Below are positions 8,936 through 17,399 of a DNA stretch of 64,000 nt, in pieces (the first letter of the stretch is position 1; each line of letters begins with the position of its first letter). The translations under genes were made by a program, and so were the position numbers. Source of the stretch: an uncultured Pontibacter sp. (lineage in GTDB: Bacteria > Bacteroidota > Bacteroidia > Cytophagales > Hymenobacteraceae); the NCBI RefSeq assembly GCF_947492645.1, contig NZ_CANLMZ010000009.1:124001-188000 (forward strand). Reading direction: 5' to 3'. The notes beneath the pieces are model-generated. The model worked only from the letters and a program-made list of their open reading frames with translations, was not told where the DNA came from and searched no databases.

Positions 8936-9517
8936 ATGAAGGCAGTTATACTTTTAGGTACGTTAAAAAAAGAAGGCTTGTCTAATACCGAAGTTCTATG
9001 CGAGTTTCTGGGAAGCTATTTTGATAAGGAAAATATTCAAAGTGAAATCATCAAGTTGGTAGATTTCACTATTTTGCCCGGTACCTACAATAACATGGGC
9101 AGCGGGGACGAGTGGCCTCTGATTTTAGAGAAGTTGCTGAAAGCAGACATCATAATCTTTGCTAGTCCTATTTGGTGGAACAACCAATCGTCGGAGATAC
9201 AGAAGGTGATCGAGCGCCTTGATGAACTGCACGATGAAATATTAGAAGGTAACAAGTCCAGGCTGGATGGTAAGGTTGGAGGTATCGTAATTACAGGCGA
9301 CTCCGACGGTGCACAGCACATTATCGCAAACGTCAGCAATTTTTTTAATGCGGTGGGGGTGTTATTACCACCTTTTGCAACTTTATCTGTATTGTGGGAG
9401 AAACAAAAGAAGGGTGCCAAAACAAGCCGTGAAGAACTGATGGCGAAGTATGAAGCAGACTATGCAGCAACTGCCGAAAAAATGGTTAAGCAACTTAAAA
9501 AGTATAAAGGGGCGTAA
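8936..9517 (+). CDS. flavodoxin-fold NAD(P)H-dependent oxidoreductase
   Basis: A 193-residue protein with the layout of the NADPH-dependent FMN reductase / flavodoxin-like family. It opens with a beta strand and phosphate-binding loop region (VILLGTLKKEGLSNTEVLCEFL), followed by the ADIIIFASPIWWNNQSSEIQ segment that packs on the flavin. Later come VGGIVITGDSDGAQHIIANVSN and the hydrophobic GVLLPPFATLSVLW. It probably binds FMN and reduces quinones, azo compounds or similar small acceptors, but the substrate is not visible. It is a single gene between the rpsA terminator and tRNA-Cys. Confidence 0.85.
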   Translation: MKAVILLGTLKKEGLSNTEVLCEFLGSYFDKENIQSEIIKLVDFTILPGTYNNMGSGDEWPLILEKLLKADIIIFASPIWWNNQSSEIQKVIERLDELHDEILEGNKSRLDGKVGGIVITGDSDGAQHIIANVSNFFNAVGVLLPPFATLSVLWEKQKKGAKTSREELMAKYEADYAATAEKMVKQLKKYKGA

Positions 9518-9617
9518 ACCAAATAGGAAATGTGTTTGCTTAATCTGTCTTACGATAAATTAAGCCCCTGATAACTTATTACTTAACGCCATACAGGAAA
9601 AATACTTGCCACTATAG

Positions 9618-9648
9618 TTTGACAAACATACTTCTCTGTGTATATTTG
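9618..9648 (+). promoter_or_regulatory. perfect Bacteroidota promoter of tRNA-Cys
   Basis: TTTG at 9618-9621, a 19-base spacer, then TATATTTG at 9641-9648: the full -33/-7 consensus of the phylum. The -7 box ends 14 bases before the mature tRNA. Confidence 0.85.
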
Positions 9649-9662
9649 CACTCCAATAACAC

Positions 9663-9733
9663 GGTAACGTGGCCGAGTGGCTAGGCTCAGCTCTGCAAAA
9701 GCTGCTACAGCGGTTCGAATCCGCTCGTTACCT
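9663..9733 (+). tRNA. tRNA-Cys (anticodon GCA)
   Basis: A complete 71-base cloverleaf. The acceptor stem is GGTAACG/CGTTACC, the D stem GCC/GGC, the anticodon stem CAGCT/AGCTG with loop CTGCAAA (GCA), and the T stem AGCGG/CCGCT with loop TTCGAAT. The discriminator base is T, as expected for cysteine. The CCA end is not encoded and must be added enzymatically. Confidence 0.97.
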
Positions 9734-9735
9734 CA

Positions 9736-9769
9736 AAGCCCCAGCAATATTTTTGCTGGGGCTTTTTGT
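9736..9769 (+). terminator. terminator of tRNA-Cys
   Basis: Stem AAGCCCCAGCAA/TTGCTGGGGCTT with a short loop and a following T-run, starting three bases after the tRNA. Confidence 0.92.
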
Positions 9770-10099
9770 TTATAAGCTTCTGTCCCTCAGGCGGCATTTC
9801 AGAGCGCCACCTTTACAACGCAGCAATCCATTTCTTTTGCACTAAATTTTTTTGTGGAGGTATAATCTTTTGATAAGGTTTGACGTATGCATCTGTACAA
9901 AAACCAAATAAAGCACCTTCACATAAACCTTATTCTAAGACCTATCATTAAAAGTTAGCAAAGTATAAAACTCTTGTGCCAGGCATACTGTAGGGGTTTA
10001 CAACTGTTTATGCATCAGGGATAATTTAAACAAATCCCGTAGGAAGTATAAAACACAAATGGATAGAATATAGCAATGCTTACGCATACAAATTAAAAC
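9770..10099. other. leader region of cphA
   Basis: About 330 AT-rich bases without a credible gene. Two AAGTATAAA words occur at about 9961 and 10045. No exact -7 element is seen; GGATAATTTAAAC near 10020 is a seven-of-eight match at best. Confidence 0.4.
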
Positions 10100-12727
10100 A
10101 TGAAGATTATAGATTTGCGCGTGATGCGCGGGCCGAACTATTGGTCGGTGAAGCACCCCAAGATCATTGTTCTTAAACTGGCTTTAGATGAACTTAGCCA
10201 GACACTCACAAACCAAATTCCTCAATTTCACCAAAGACTTAAGACTACCTTCCCGGGCATGGTAAGCCACCGCTCGTACGAGGGAGTGGAGGGAGGCTTT
10301 TTTAAGACTGTTGAAGAAGGCACAACCTTTGGGCATGTAGTGAAGCACATAGCGCTGGAGCTACAAACCTTGGCCGGCATGGACTCAGGTTTTGGCCGTT
10401 GCTACCCAGCCAAGCAAGAAGGGCACCTTACGGTAATCTATTCTTACCAGGAAGAACGTGCTGGCGAGTATGCTGCCTACGCAGCTGTGCGTATCGCGAA
10501 TGCTTTGGTTAAAGGCGAGAAGTATAAGCTTGCAGATGATATTACCCGTTTGCACGATATCCGTGAAGATGAGTACTTTGGGCCTAGTACCTATGCCATC
10601 GTATCGGAGGCAGTAAGCCGGGGCATACCCTACATCAGGTTAAACCGCCACTCGCTTATACAGTTGGGCTACGGTGTAAACCAAAAGCGCATACAAGCCA
10701 CCATGACGGGGCAAACCGCCTGCTTTGCCGTAGAAATAGCCGGAGATAAAAACGCTACCAAGTCTCTGCTCGACGAAGCGGGAATTCCGGTGCCTAAAGG
10801 TACTACCATCAGAACACAAGATGAACTGAAACGTGCCATCAGTTGGCTGGGCTTTCCGCTGGTAATTAAACCCCTGGACGGGAACCACGGCAAGGGTGCA
10901 ACCATAAATATAAATAACCTGAAAGATGCGCAAAAAGGATTTCTGGAGGCAAAGAAATTCTCTGAAGATATTATAGTAGAGCACTACATCAACGGGTTCG
11001 ATTTCAGGCTTTTGGTTATAAACGGAAAATTTGTAGCTGCTGCTAAACGTACGCCTGCTATGGTAACAGGCGATGGCGTATCTACAATAAAGCAACTGAT
11101 TGATCGTGAAAACAAAGACCCAAGGCGTGGTGTCGGGCATGAAAAAGTGCTCACTAAAATCAACATAGACAAGCATACCCAGAATATACTTAAGCTAAAG
11201 AACCTTACTACGCAATCGGTATTGGCGGCCGGAGAGGAGCTTTATCTTAAATCAACTGCAAATATAAGCACAGGTGGTACAGCTACAGATGTTACCGACC
11301 TGGTAGACCCTTACAACATCCTGATGGCAGAGCGTATAGCTGGGCTGATAGGATTAGATATCTGTGGTATAGATGTAATGACGACAGACATTGCCATACC
11401 ACTAAATGAGGCGCGTGGTGCGGTGCTGGAAGTAAATGCGGCACCGGGCTTTAGAATGCACATTTCTCCGACTTATGGCTTGCCGCGCAATGTGGCCGAA
11501 CCTGTTATCGACATGTTGTTCCCGAGAGGAACGCCTGGACGTATTCCTATTATTGCTGTAACCGGTACGAATGGCAAAACCACTACAACCCGCCTCATCG
11601 CGCACATGGTAAAAGGCAAAGGCTATCAGGTTGGCTACACCACCACCGATGGTATTTACATACAGGATAAATTGCTGGAGAAAGGAGACACCACAGGCTC
11701 GTACAGCGCGGAGTTTGTGCTGAAAGACCCAACCGTAAACTTTGCTGTACTCGAGTGTGCCCGGGGTGGTTTGCTGCGGTCAGGTTTAGGTTTTCAGCAA
11801 TGCGACATTGGTATTGTAACCAACGTGAGCTCCGACCACCTGGGTATGAAAGATATTGATACTTTAGAAGAACTGGCGCAGTTAAAGTCAGTTATACCGA
11901 AAAGTGTAAGCAAAGACGGTTATGCAATACTTAATGCCGATGACGACCTGGTGTACGCCATGGCCGAAGAAGTTGAGTGTAATGTAGCCTTTTTCAGTAT
12001 GGATGAAAGTAACCCCCGCATACTAAAGCATATTGCTAAGGGTGGTCTGGCAGCAGTCTTTGAAAACGGCTATATCTCCATCTTCAAAAACAGCTATAAA
12101 ATAAGGATAGATCGGGTGGCAGATGTGCCGCTTACCTTTGGTGGAAAAGCTAAATTCAACATCGAAAATATTTTAGCTGCAACATTAGCAGGTTATATTT
12201 CATATTTCGATGTTCAGGATATTAAAACATCACTACGTACGTTTATACCATCACCGAGCAAGACGCCTGGCCGTATGAACTTGTTCAAGTTTCCTGATTT
12301 TGAAGTGCTAGTGGACTATGCACATAATGTGGGCGGACTAAGAGCGATAGGTGATTTTATGGAGGAACTGGAAGCTACCAAAAAAATTGGTGTAGTGGCA
12401 GGTGTAGGCGATCGCAGACCAGAAGACTTCTACGAAATTGGCCGAGTGGCAGGAGAGGTGTTTGATGAGATAATATTGCGCCTTGATTCAGACTTGCGCG
12501 GCAAAACTGCCGAAGAAATAACAGGCCCTATTATGCAGGGTATAGAAGATGTAGCTCCTGGGAAAACAGTTAAGCTTATTCCGGAAGAAATGCGTGCCAT
12601 TGCCTATGCTTTAGAGCATGCGGAGCCGCATTCTTTTATCGCCATTTTTACCGAAGACATTCAAGAGGCGGTTAGGATGGTAGAAAGCTTTAAGGTTATA
12701 CAGGATCGAAAGATACTTGTTGATTAA
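10100..12727 (+). CDS. cphA: cyanophycin synthetase
   Basis: ATP-dependent, non-ribosomal synthesis of cyanophycin (a poly-aspartate backbone with arginine side chains), a nitrogen and carbon store kept in cytosolic granules. The 875 residues have the expected order. An N-terminal domain covers about residues 1-160. An ATP-grasp domain follows (glycine loop GNHGKGA at residues 261-267, later GLDICGIDVMT and EVNAAPGFRMH). A Mur-ligase-like C-terminal half has its P-loop GTNGKTTTT from Gly489, then SSDHLGMKD and VDYAHNVGGLRA. No cyanophycinase (cphB) or isoaspartyl dipeptidase lies beside it. A hairpin terminator follows. Confidence 0.96.
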   Translation: MKIIDLRVMRGPNYWSVKHPKIIVLKLALDELSQTLTNQIPQFHQRLKTTFPGMVSHRSYEGVEGGFFKTVEEGTTFGHVVKHIALELQTLAGMDSGFGRCYPAKQEGHLTVIYSYQEERAGEYAAYAAVRIANALVKGEKYKLADDITRLHDIREDEYFGPSTYAIVSEAVSRGIPYIRLNRHSLIQLGYGVNQKRIQATMTGQTACFAVEIAGDKNATKSLLDEAGIPVPKGTTIRTQDELKRAISWLGFPLVIKPLDGNHGKGATININNLKDAQKGFLEAKKFSEDIIVEHYINGFDFRLLVINGKFVAAAKRTPAMVTGDGVSTIKQLIDRENKDPRRGVGHEKVLTKINIDKHTQNILKLKNLTTQSVLAAGEELYLKSTANISTGGTATDVTDLVDPYNILMAERIAGLIGLDICGIDVMTTDIAIPLNEARGAVLEVNAAPGFRMHISPTYGLPRNVAEPVIDMLFPRGTPGRIPIIAVTGTNGKTTTTRLIAHMVKGKGYQVGYTTTDGIYIQDKLLEKGDTTGSYSAEFVLKDPTVNFAVLECARGGLLRSGLGFQQCDIGIVTNVSSDHLGMKDIDTLEELAQLKSVIPKSVSKDGYAILNADDDLVYAMAEEVECNVAFFSMDESNPRILKHIAKGGLAAVFENGYISIFKNSYKIRIDRVADVPLTFGGKAKFNIENILAATLAGYISYFDVQDIKTSLRTFIPSPSKTPGRMNLFKFPDFEVLVDYAHNVGGLRAIGDFMEELEATKKIGVVAGVGDRRPEDFYEIGRVAGEVFDEIILRLDSDLRGKTAEEITGPIMQGIEDVAPGKTVKLIPEEMRAIAYALEHAEPHSFIAIFTEDIQEAVRMVESFKVIQDRKILVD

Positions 12728-12773
12728 TTCTAGCGCACGCGTTAGAGCTATTTTTACATGTGAACGATGGACT

Positions 12774-12806
12774 AAAGCCTCACCCGTAGGAGTGGGGCTT
12801 TTTTTA
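12774..12806 (+). terminator. terminator of cphA
   Basis: Stem AAGCCTCAC/GTGGGGCTT (one G-T pair) with an eight-base loop followed by seven T, about 47 bases after the cphA stop. Confidence 0.85.
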
Positions 12807-12818
12807 TGACCGCTTCTT

Positions 12819-12896
12819 AAGTATAAGTATAAGTATAAGTATAAGTATAAGTATAAGTATAAGTATAAGTATAAGTATAAGTATAAGTATAAGTAT
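12819..12896. repeat. tandem array of 13 AAGTAT hexamers
   Basis: Seventy-eight bases made of 13 uninterrupted, identical copies of AAGTAT, lying between the cphA terminator and the next gene's terminator. The unit is the same word that is scattered over the whole window. No open frame crosses it usefully. As a perfect microsatellite it should be length-variable. Confidence 0.97.
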
Positions 12897-12953
12897 GGTC
12901 TTTATACTTTGAGAAAGCTCAGCAACTTGAGAAGCCCTTGGTGTGGGCAATAA

Positions 12954-12984
12954 AAAAGCCCCTGTGTTAGCAGGGGCTTTTATA
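12954..12984 (-). terminator. bidirectional hairpin terminator
   Basis: Stem AAAGCCCCTG/CAGGGGCTTT with loop TGTTAG. On the minus strand it is followed by a long T-run, 17 bases after the stop of the coiled-coil membrane protein gene; it may also back up cphA termination. Confidence 0.88.
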
Positions 12985-12997
12985 AAGTCTTAAGCGT

Positions 12998-13939
12998 TTA
13001 TTTTAAAACAAAAGTAGTCTTTCCAATTACAAAGCCATCGGCATATAACTCAATTGTATGCTGGCCTTTTTTGTATTCAGCGTTCTTGTCGTATAAAAAG
13101 CTTAATTGCTGTTGTGTGTTATCAAAAACAAAGTCGCGCTTGGCAGTATAGTACATGTCTTCTCCGTCTATCTCAAAAGTGCCAGAGCCCATGGATAGGT
13201 TGTAAAGCGCAGCGCCATCAGGTTCGATCAGGCGCATGTAAACTGTTTTAGGCTCTTTGGTTGCTACATCATTCTTTGCAAATTTAAACACAACACGAAT
13301 TTTGTCTACGCGCTTGGCACGGTACTCGCTATCGCTGTCTTCTTTTTCTTTGCCGCGTTGGTTTATGATGTTTACCGCTATGTTTTGCGCCTCCAGCCGC
13401 GATGCCACCTTTACTTTTTCAGAAAGGTCCATGTTGGTGGTTTTCATGGTGGTTAAGCTATCAGCCAGGCGGTTCTGGGTTACTTTCAGGCCGGTATTCT
13501 CTGTATAAAGCACTTCATTATCTTCTTTCAGCTTCGCAATTTCTGCGTCCTTCTCTTTTAGCTGTTTTTCAAAGGCACTCGCTCTATCGCGGAAACGGCG
13601 CTGATCGGCAAGGCTGTAGCTGCTTTTTCTGAAGCCGCGCAACTGGTTCAGGTCCGAGTTGATGGAGGCAATTTTAGCTTCAAGCGAATCGTTTTCTAAG
13701 CCCATTGCCTGTAGTTCCTGGCTCTGGCGTTCAAAATCGGCCTTCAGCGCTTCGTATACTTTAATCTGGTTTTCTAGCTCGTGGTTTTTAACCCGGATAA
13801 TTTCTTCCTGCTCTTCAGTCTTCTCCTTTTTCTGATAATTCATGTAAATGAGAATACCATTGATGCTCAGTAGGACAACAAGAAGGCCCGTGATCAACAG
13901 TTTACGGTTGCTTCTATTTTCAGGCGTGTTTACTGACAT
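12998..13939 (-). CDS. single-pass membrane protein with long coiled coil, function unknown
   Basis: A 313-residue protein I can place only as a conserved Bacteroidota hypothetical. Residues about 14-33 form one hydrophobic helix (LLITGLLVVLLSINGILIYM), and residues about 36-170 are strongly heptad-like with many Glu/Lys/Leu/Gln. The C-terminal 120 residues look globular and beta-rich (RVDKIRVVFKFAKNDV, TFEIDGEDMYYTAKRDFVF). The topology suggests a cytosolic N-terminus with the bulk in the periplasm. An exact minus-strand -7 element lies at 14011-14018 and a terminator follows the stop, so it is monocistronic. A role in envelope organisation is only a guess. Confidence 0.75.
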   Translation of the reverse strand: MSVNTPENRSNRKLLITGLLVVLLSINGILIYMNYQKKEKTEEQEEIIRVKNHELENQIKVYEALKADFERQSQELQAMGLENDSLEAKIASINSDLNQLRGFRKSSYSLADQRRFRDRASAFEKQLKEKDAEIAKLKEDNEVLYTENTGLKVTQNRLADSLTTMKTTNMDLSEKVKVASRLEAQNIAVNIINQRGKEKEDSDSEYRAKRVDKIRVVFKFAKNDVATKEPKTVYMRLIEPDGAALYNLSMGSGTFEIDGEDMYYTAKRDFVFDNTQQQLSFLYDKNAEYKKGQHTIELYADGFVIGKTTFVLK

Positions 13940-14010
13940 AAGTAAGGGTTTAGTTTAAATTCTTTCTAAGAAAAAACTGTATTTTAAGCGATATTAGGTA
14001 ATGTAAGTTT

Positions 14011-14018
14011 CAAATATA
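14011..14018 (-). promoter_or_regulatory. -7 element of the coiled-coil membrane protein gene
   Basis: Minus-strand TATATTTG, an exact TAnnTTTG, about 72 bases upstream of the ATG. No clear -33 box. Confidence 0.4.
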
Positions 14019-14045
14019 AAACTTTTACACTATAAATATATTAGC

Positions 14046-14630
14046 ATGCCGCAAGATTTTAACGCCAGCTATTGGCAACAACGTTATACGCAAAACCTGA
14101 CTGGTTGGGATACTGGTGCTATAACGACTCCTCTTAAAAGTTATTTCGATCAACTGGAAAACAAAACTTTGCGCATCCTGATTCCAGGATGTGGCAATGC
14201 CTACGAAGCAGAGTACTTATTCCGCAACGGGTTTAAGCATGTATACCTGGTAGATATTGCGCTGGCTCCCCTGCAAAACTTTGCCGAACGCGTACCGGAC
14301 TTCCCGAAAGAGCAACTCCTGCACCAGGATTTTTTTGAGCTGGAAGGCAAGTATGACTTAATGGTAGAGCAAACTTTTTTCTGCGCCCTCGAACCATCCC
14401 TCAGGCCTGCCTATGCACAAAAAGCAGCATCGCTTTTAGAACCTGGTGGCAAGCTGGCCGGTTTGCTGTTCTCTATCACCTTTGATAAGGCCGGCCCACC
14501 CTTTGGCGGCAGTAAGGAGGAGTATGAAGTATACTTTAAGCCATACTTTCGGTTTAAGCATTTTAGCCAGGCCTATAACTCCATACCACCGCGGCAAGGC
14601 AGCGAATTATTCATGGTGCTGGAGAAATAG
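14046..14630 (+). CDS. TPMT-family SAM-dependent methyltransferase
   Basis: A 194-residue class I methyltransferase of the thiopurine S-methyltransferase type. Family signatures are the N-terminal YWQQRYTQNLTGWDTG, SAM-binding motif I ILIPGCGNAYEAEYL, the acidic end of strand two VYLVDIA, the VEQTFFCALEP segment and the late PPFGGSKEEYEVYF. The likely activity is methyl transfer to a thiol, halide or other small nucleophile, perhaps for detoxification; the substrate is not determined. It is divergent from the membrane protein gene at 13939 with about 100 bases between them. Confidence 0.85.
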   Translation: MPQDFNASYWQQRYTQNLTGWDTGAITTPLKSYFDQLENKTLRILIPGCGNAYEAEYLFRNGFKHVYLVDIALAPLQNFAERVPDFPKEQLLHQDFFELEGKYDLMVEQTFFCALEPSLRPAYAQKAASLLEPGGKLAGLLFSITFDKAGPPFGGSKEEYEVYFKPYFRFKHFSQAYNSIPPRQGSELFMVLEK

Positions 14631-14773
14631 AACTGCTGTCCTCCATACGTTAAAGTTTAGATTTCCGCAATCTGAGGCATTAACGGTGGGTATACTTTAA
14701 GTGAGAAGCTACACGTTTTGACTTAAAGTTTAGGCAATAAGGTGCGTGTTTTCTTACTATTTAACTTTATAGC

Positions 14774-14781
14774 TACCTTTG
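14774..14781 (+). promoter_or_regulatory. -7 element of the kdsA promoter
   Basis: Exact TAnnTTTG (TACCTTTG) 36 bases before the kdsA ATG; the -33 region is only T-rich. Confidence 0.5.
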
Positions 14782-14816
14782 TACTGCCCTAAGGCATTAA
14801 ACCAAGTATAAAAATC

Positions 14817-15626
14817 ATGTTCGAGATACCCAACTTAAAACATACAGGCAGCGGCAACTTTTTCCTGATGGCCGGGCCATGCGCGATTGAGGGCGAAGAA
14901 ATGGCGCTGCAGATTGCGGAAAGACTGGCAACGTTATCTGATAAGCTGCAGATTCCGTTGATTTTTAAAGGCTCTTACCGAAAAGCCAACCGCTCCAGGC
15001 TTGACTCCTTTACCGGCATCGGCGATGAGAAGGCACTTCGAATTCTGCAGAAGGTAGGGCAGGAGTTTAACATCCCGACCGTTACTGATATCCATGAGTC
15101 GGAGGAGGCAGCCATGGCAGCAGCTTACGTGGATGTACTACAGATACCCGCCTTCCTTTGCCGCCAGACAGACCTGCTTGTGGCAGCGGCTAAAACAGGC
15201 AAGGTTGTGAATGTAAAAAAAGGCCAGTTTTTATCGGGTGACGCCATGCGTTTTGCCGTAGAAAAGATTAGGCAGTCCGGCAACGACAAAGTTATACTGA
15301 CAGACAGAGGCAACAGTTTTGGCTATTCCGACATGGTGGTTGATTTCCGAAACCTGCCGGAAATGCAGGCGAACAATGTTCCTGTTGTGATGGACGTAAC
15401 GCACTCGCTGCAGCAGCCAAACCAAAGCTCCGGAGTTACCGGTGGTAAACCTGCCCTGATCGAGACTATTGCCAAAGCAGCCATTGCCGTTGGAGCCGAC
15501 GGTCTTTTCATCGAAACTCACCCGCAACCAAGTATAGCTAAGTCTGATGGCGCTAATATGTTGCCGCTGGATCAGTTAGAAGGATTACTTACTAAGCTTG
15601 TTCGCATCAGAGAAGCCATCAAGTAA
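14817..15626 (+). CDS. kdsA: 3-deoxy-8-phosphooctulonate synthase
   Basis: Condenses phosphoenolpyruvate with arabinose-5-phosphate to Kdo-8-phosphate, the first committed step of Kdo for lipopolysaccharide. The 269 residues match the family. Visible motifs are MAGPCAIEGEE, the substrate loop FKGSYRKANRSRLDSFTG, VTDIHESEEA, LQIPAFLCRQTDLL, NVKKGQFLSG, LTDRGNSFGYSDMVVDFRNL and FIETHPQPS. It implies the organism makes a Kdo-containing lipid A core. An exact -7 element lies 36 bases upstream. The DUF695 gene follows after 24 bases, so the two are probably co-transcribed. Confidence 0.97.
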   Translation: MFEIPNLKHTGSGNFFLMAGPCAIEGEEMALQIAERLATLSDKLQIPLIFKGSYRKANRSRLDSFTGIGDEKALRILQKVGQEFNIPTVTDIHESEEAAMAAAYVDVLQIPAFLCRQTDLLVAAAKTGKVVNVKKGQFLSGDAMRFAVEKIRQSGNDKVILTDRGNSFGYSDMVVDFRNLPEMQANNVPVVMDVTHSLQQPNQSSGVTGGKPALIETIAKAAIAVGADGLFIETHPQPSIAKSDGANMLPLDQLEGLLTKLVRIREAIK

Positions 15627-15650
15627 GGTTTAAATTTTAAAAAAGCACAT

Positions 15651-16412
15651 ATGGACAGCGCCTACCAATCCGATTGGGATGTGTATTTCTGCTACCTTGA
15701 GGATGCTCCCGCCTTTATCAGCGTAGATTTGGGCCTTCATAAGTTGGCTCCTCTTTCTGATAAGCCTCATTTAATTGAGGTGATGGTGGGTTTGTTGACC
15801 ACCAACGAAGATGGTTTTCCGGATAATGCGGAGTGGAAAAAACTGGAGGAAATTGAGGATATGCTGGTAAGCAGCTTCGAGAAAAGCCTGGAAGCTGTGT
15901 TTGTAGGCAAAACCCTGAATAGCGGGCGAAGAGGCGTATACTTTTACAGCGGCGATACCCTTTTGCTGGAGCAGATGCTCGATGAGTTGCGGATACAGTT
16001 TCCGGAGTATTCCTTTGAGCACCAGGTAACCGAAGACCCCACCTGGGAAGTTTACTTTGAGTACCTCTTCCCGGACGAGGACAGCCTGCTGCGCATTAAA
16101 AATAACAGGATACTGCAGGAGTTGGAGTTGCAGGGCGATCAATCTTTTATTCCCCGTAAAATTACCTATTACTTATACTTCCGAACAGCAGAAGACAGAG
16201 CTGCTGCGAAAGAAGATATCCTGAGTTCGCTTGGGGTAGAGGAGGAAATAGAAGAAGAGGGCGAATTACCTTTCAAACTTGTACTGTGGAACGAAAGTAA
16301 AGCCAATGAGGAGACTATTTACCTGGTAACTGAAATGCTTACAACCCTTGCAAACCAGTACGATGGCGAATTTGACGGCTGGGAAACCCAGGTAGTGCAA
16401 GAAAACGATTAG
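15651..16412 (+). CDS. DUF695 / RraB-like two-domain protein
   Basis: A 253-residue acidic protein. Residues about 1-130 match the DUF695 pattern (WDVYFCYLEDAPAFISVDLGL, GRRGVYFYSGD). Residues about 150-250 resemble the regulator-of-RNase-E RraB fold (ITYYLYFRTAEDRAAAKEDI and the closing QYDGEFDGWETQV). RraB in gammaproteobacteria binds and inhibits RNase E; whether this protein acts on a nuclease here is unknown, and no nuclease gene adjoins it. It starts 24 bases after kdsA, with an ATG preceded by an A-rich stretch, and is probably in the same transcript. Confidence 0.78.
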   Translation: MDSAYQSDWDVYFCYLEDAPAFISVDLGLHKLAPLSDKPHLIEVMVGLLTTNEDGFPDNAEWKKLEEIEDMLVSSFEKSLEAVFVGKTLNSGRRGVYFYSGDTLLLEQMLDELRIQFPEYSFEHQVTEDPTWEVYFEYLFPDEDSLLRIKNNRILQELELQGDQSFIPRKITYYLYFRTAEDRAAAKEDILSSLGVEEEIEEEGELPFKLVLWNESKANEETIYLVTEMLTTLANQYDGEFDGWETQVVQEND

Positions 16413-16450
16413 CAAGACGCACGAATAGCCTGCTTAAGTATAACAGTAGG

Positions 16451-17236
16451 CTAGAAGTATAGCGTAAAGTGCTCTTTTGGTTGGCTAGTCCTGAAGAAAA
16501 CTAACCCGATATAAAATAAATCAACAGTCTGAAGCACCTGCGGGTGCTTCTTTATTTCCTGCCAGGCACGTTTCATTTCCGCTGACCAATAAAGGTCATC
16601 AAGCACAAAAACGCTGTACTCGTGGTGTTTGCTGAGGCACAGGTTAAAGTAACGCATGGTAGGCTCGTAGCGATGGTTGCCGTCAAAAAACGCAAAATCA
16701 ATGTGCTTAACCATATGTACCTGCATTTGTAGCGTCTCGTCCAGGTTGCCGGTAATAAGATGTATGTTATCTAAACCGAGCTTTTTAAAGTTCTGCTGCG
16801 CCTGGCTTGCAATGTTTGGGCATCCCTCAAAAGTATAAATGCTACCATTTTTACGCGCTGAGGCTAAGTAGCTGGTAGTAATGCCAAGCGATGTACCCAG
16901 ATCGAAAACTGTTTCAGGTTGAAAATGATTGACCAGCCTGAAAAGCAACTGTCCATACTTTTCCGGTTTAGCCGATGATCTGGCAATGCCTTTAACAATT
17001 CTTGTTTTCTTTGCCCCAGCCTTTGGCCCTGCTCCAAAGTCTGTAACCTCCAGCTGTGTATCGTCCTGCAGCAGTTCGCTTCGCAGCGCCTCCACGTTAC
17101 CATAATCTACATAAAATCCATCGTGCAGTATAACATTGTGATACAGGTCGAAAATGAACGGGGAATGTACGCCATGCAATTTGTAAGCCTTAGCTCTGTA
17201 TAAAGCGTAATGGGCTGCGAGGTGGAAGGGTAGCAC
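16451..17236 (-). CDS. class I SAM-dependent methyltransferase (O-methyltransferase type)
   Basis: A 261-residue protein whose N-terminal KLHGVHSPFIFDLYHNV is a recognisable Bacteroidota family marker. Motif I is VFDLGTSLGITTSYLA, followed by IYTFEGCPNIA for the acidic SAM contact, and then DFAFFDGNHRYEPTMRYF and VLDDLYWSAEMKRAW. The last two resemble the methyltransferase_24/cephalosporin hydroxylase-like group. The substrate is unknown. The start is GTG at 17236, with no usable ATG before the conserved N-terminus. It stands alone on the minus strand. Confidence 0.82.
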   Translation of the reverse strand: MLPFHLAAHYALYRAKAYKLHGVHSPFIFDLYHNVILHDGFYVDYGNVEALRSELLQDDTQLEVTDFGAGPKAGAKKTRIVKGIARSSAKPEKYGQLLFRLVNHFQPETVFDLGTSLGITTSYLASARKNGSIYTFEGCPNIASQAQQNFKKLGLDNIHLITGNLDETLQMQVHMVKHIDFAFFDGNHRYEPTMRYFNLCLSKHHEYSVFVLDDLYWSAEMKRAWQEIKKHPQVLQTVDLFYIGLVFFRTSQPKEHFTLYF

Positions 17237-17399
17237 TACTGTATTTGTTGCGTTATAAAATTGCTGACGATGTAGCGGATGTCAATTTAAAGCCCAGCAT
17301 CATGCAGTTGATCCAATTAAAAGAAGTATTTAAGTTGTTAGGTCAGCCTCCATTAGAGATAGGAACACAAAGCACCAATTTAAACTAAGAATTAGGCCT

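Noticed and set aside
12819..12896. Possible CRISPR or phase-variation array
   Set aside because: Units are six bases with no spacers, so it is not CRISPR. It is intergenic after a terminator, so no reading frame is switched.
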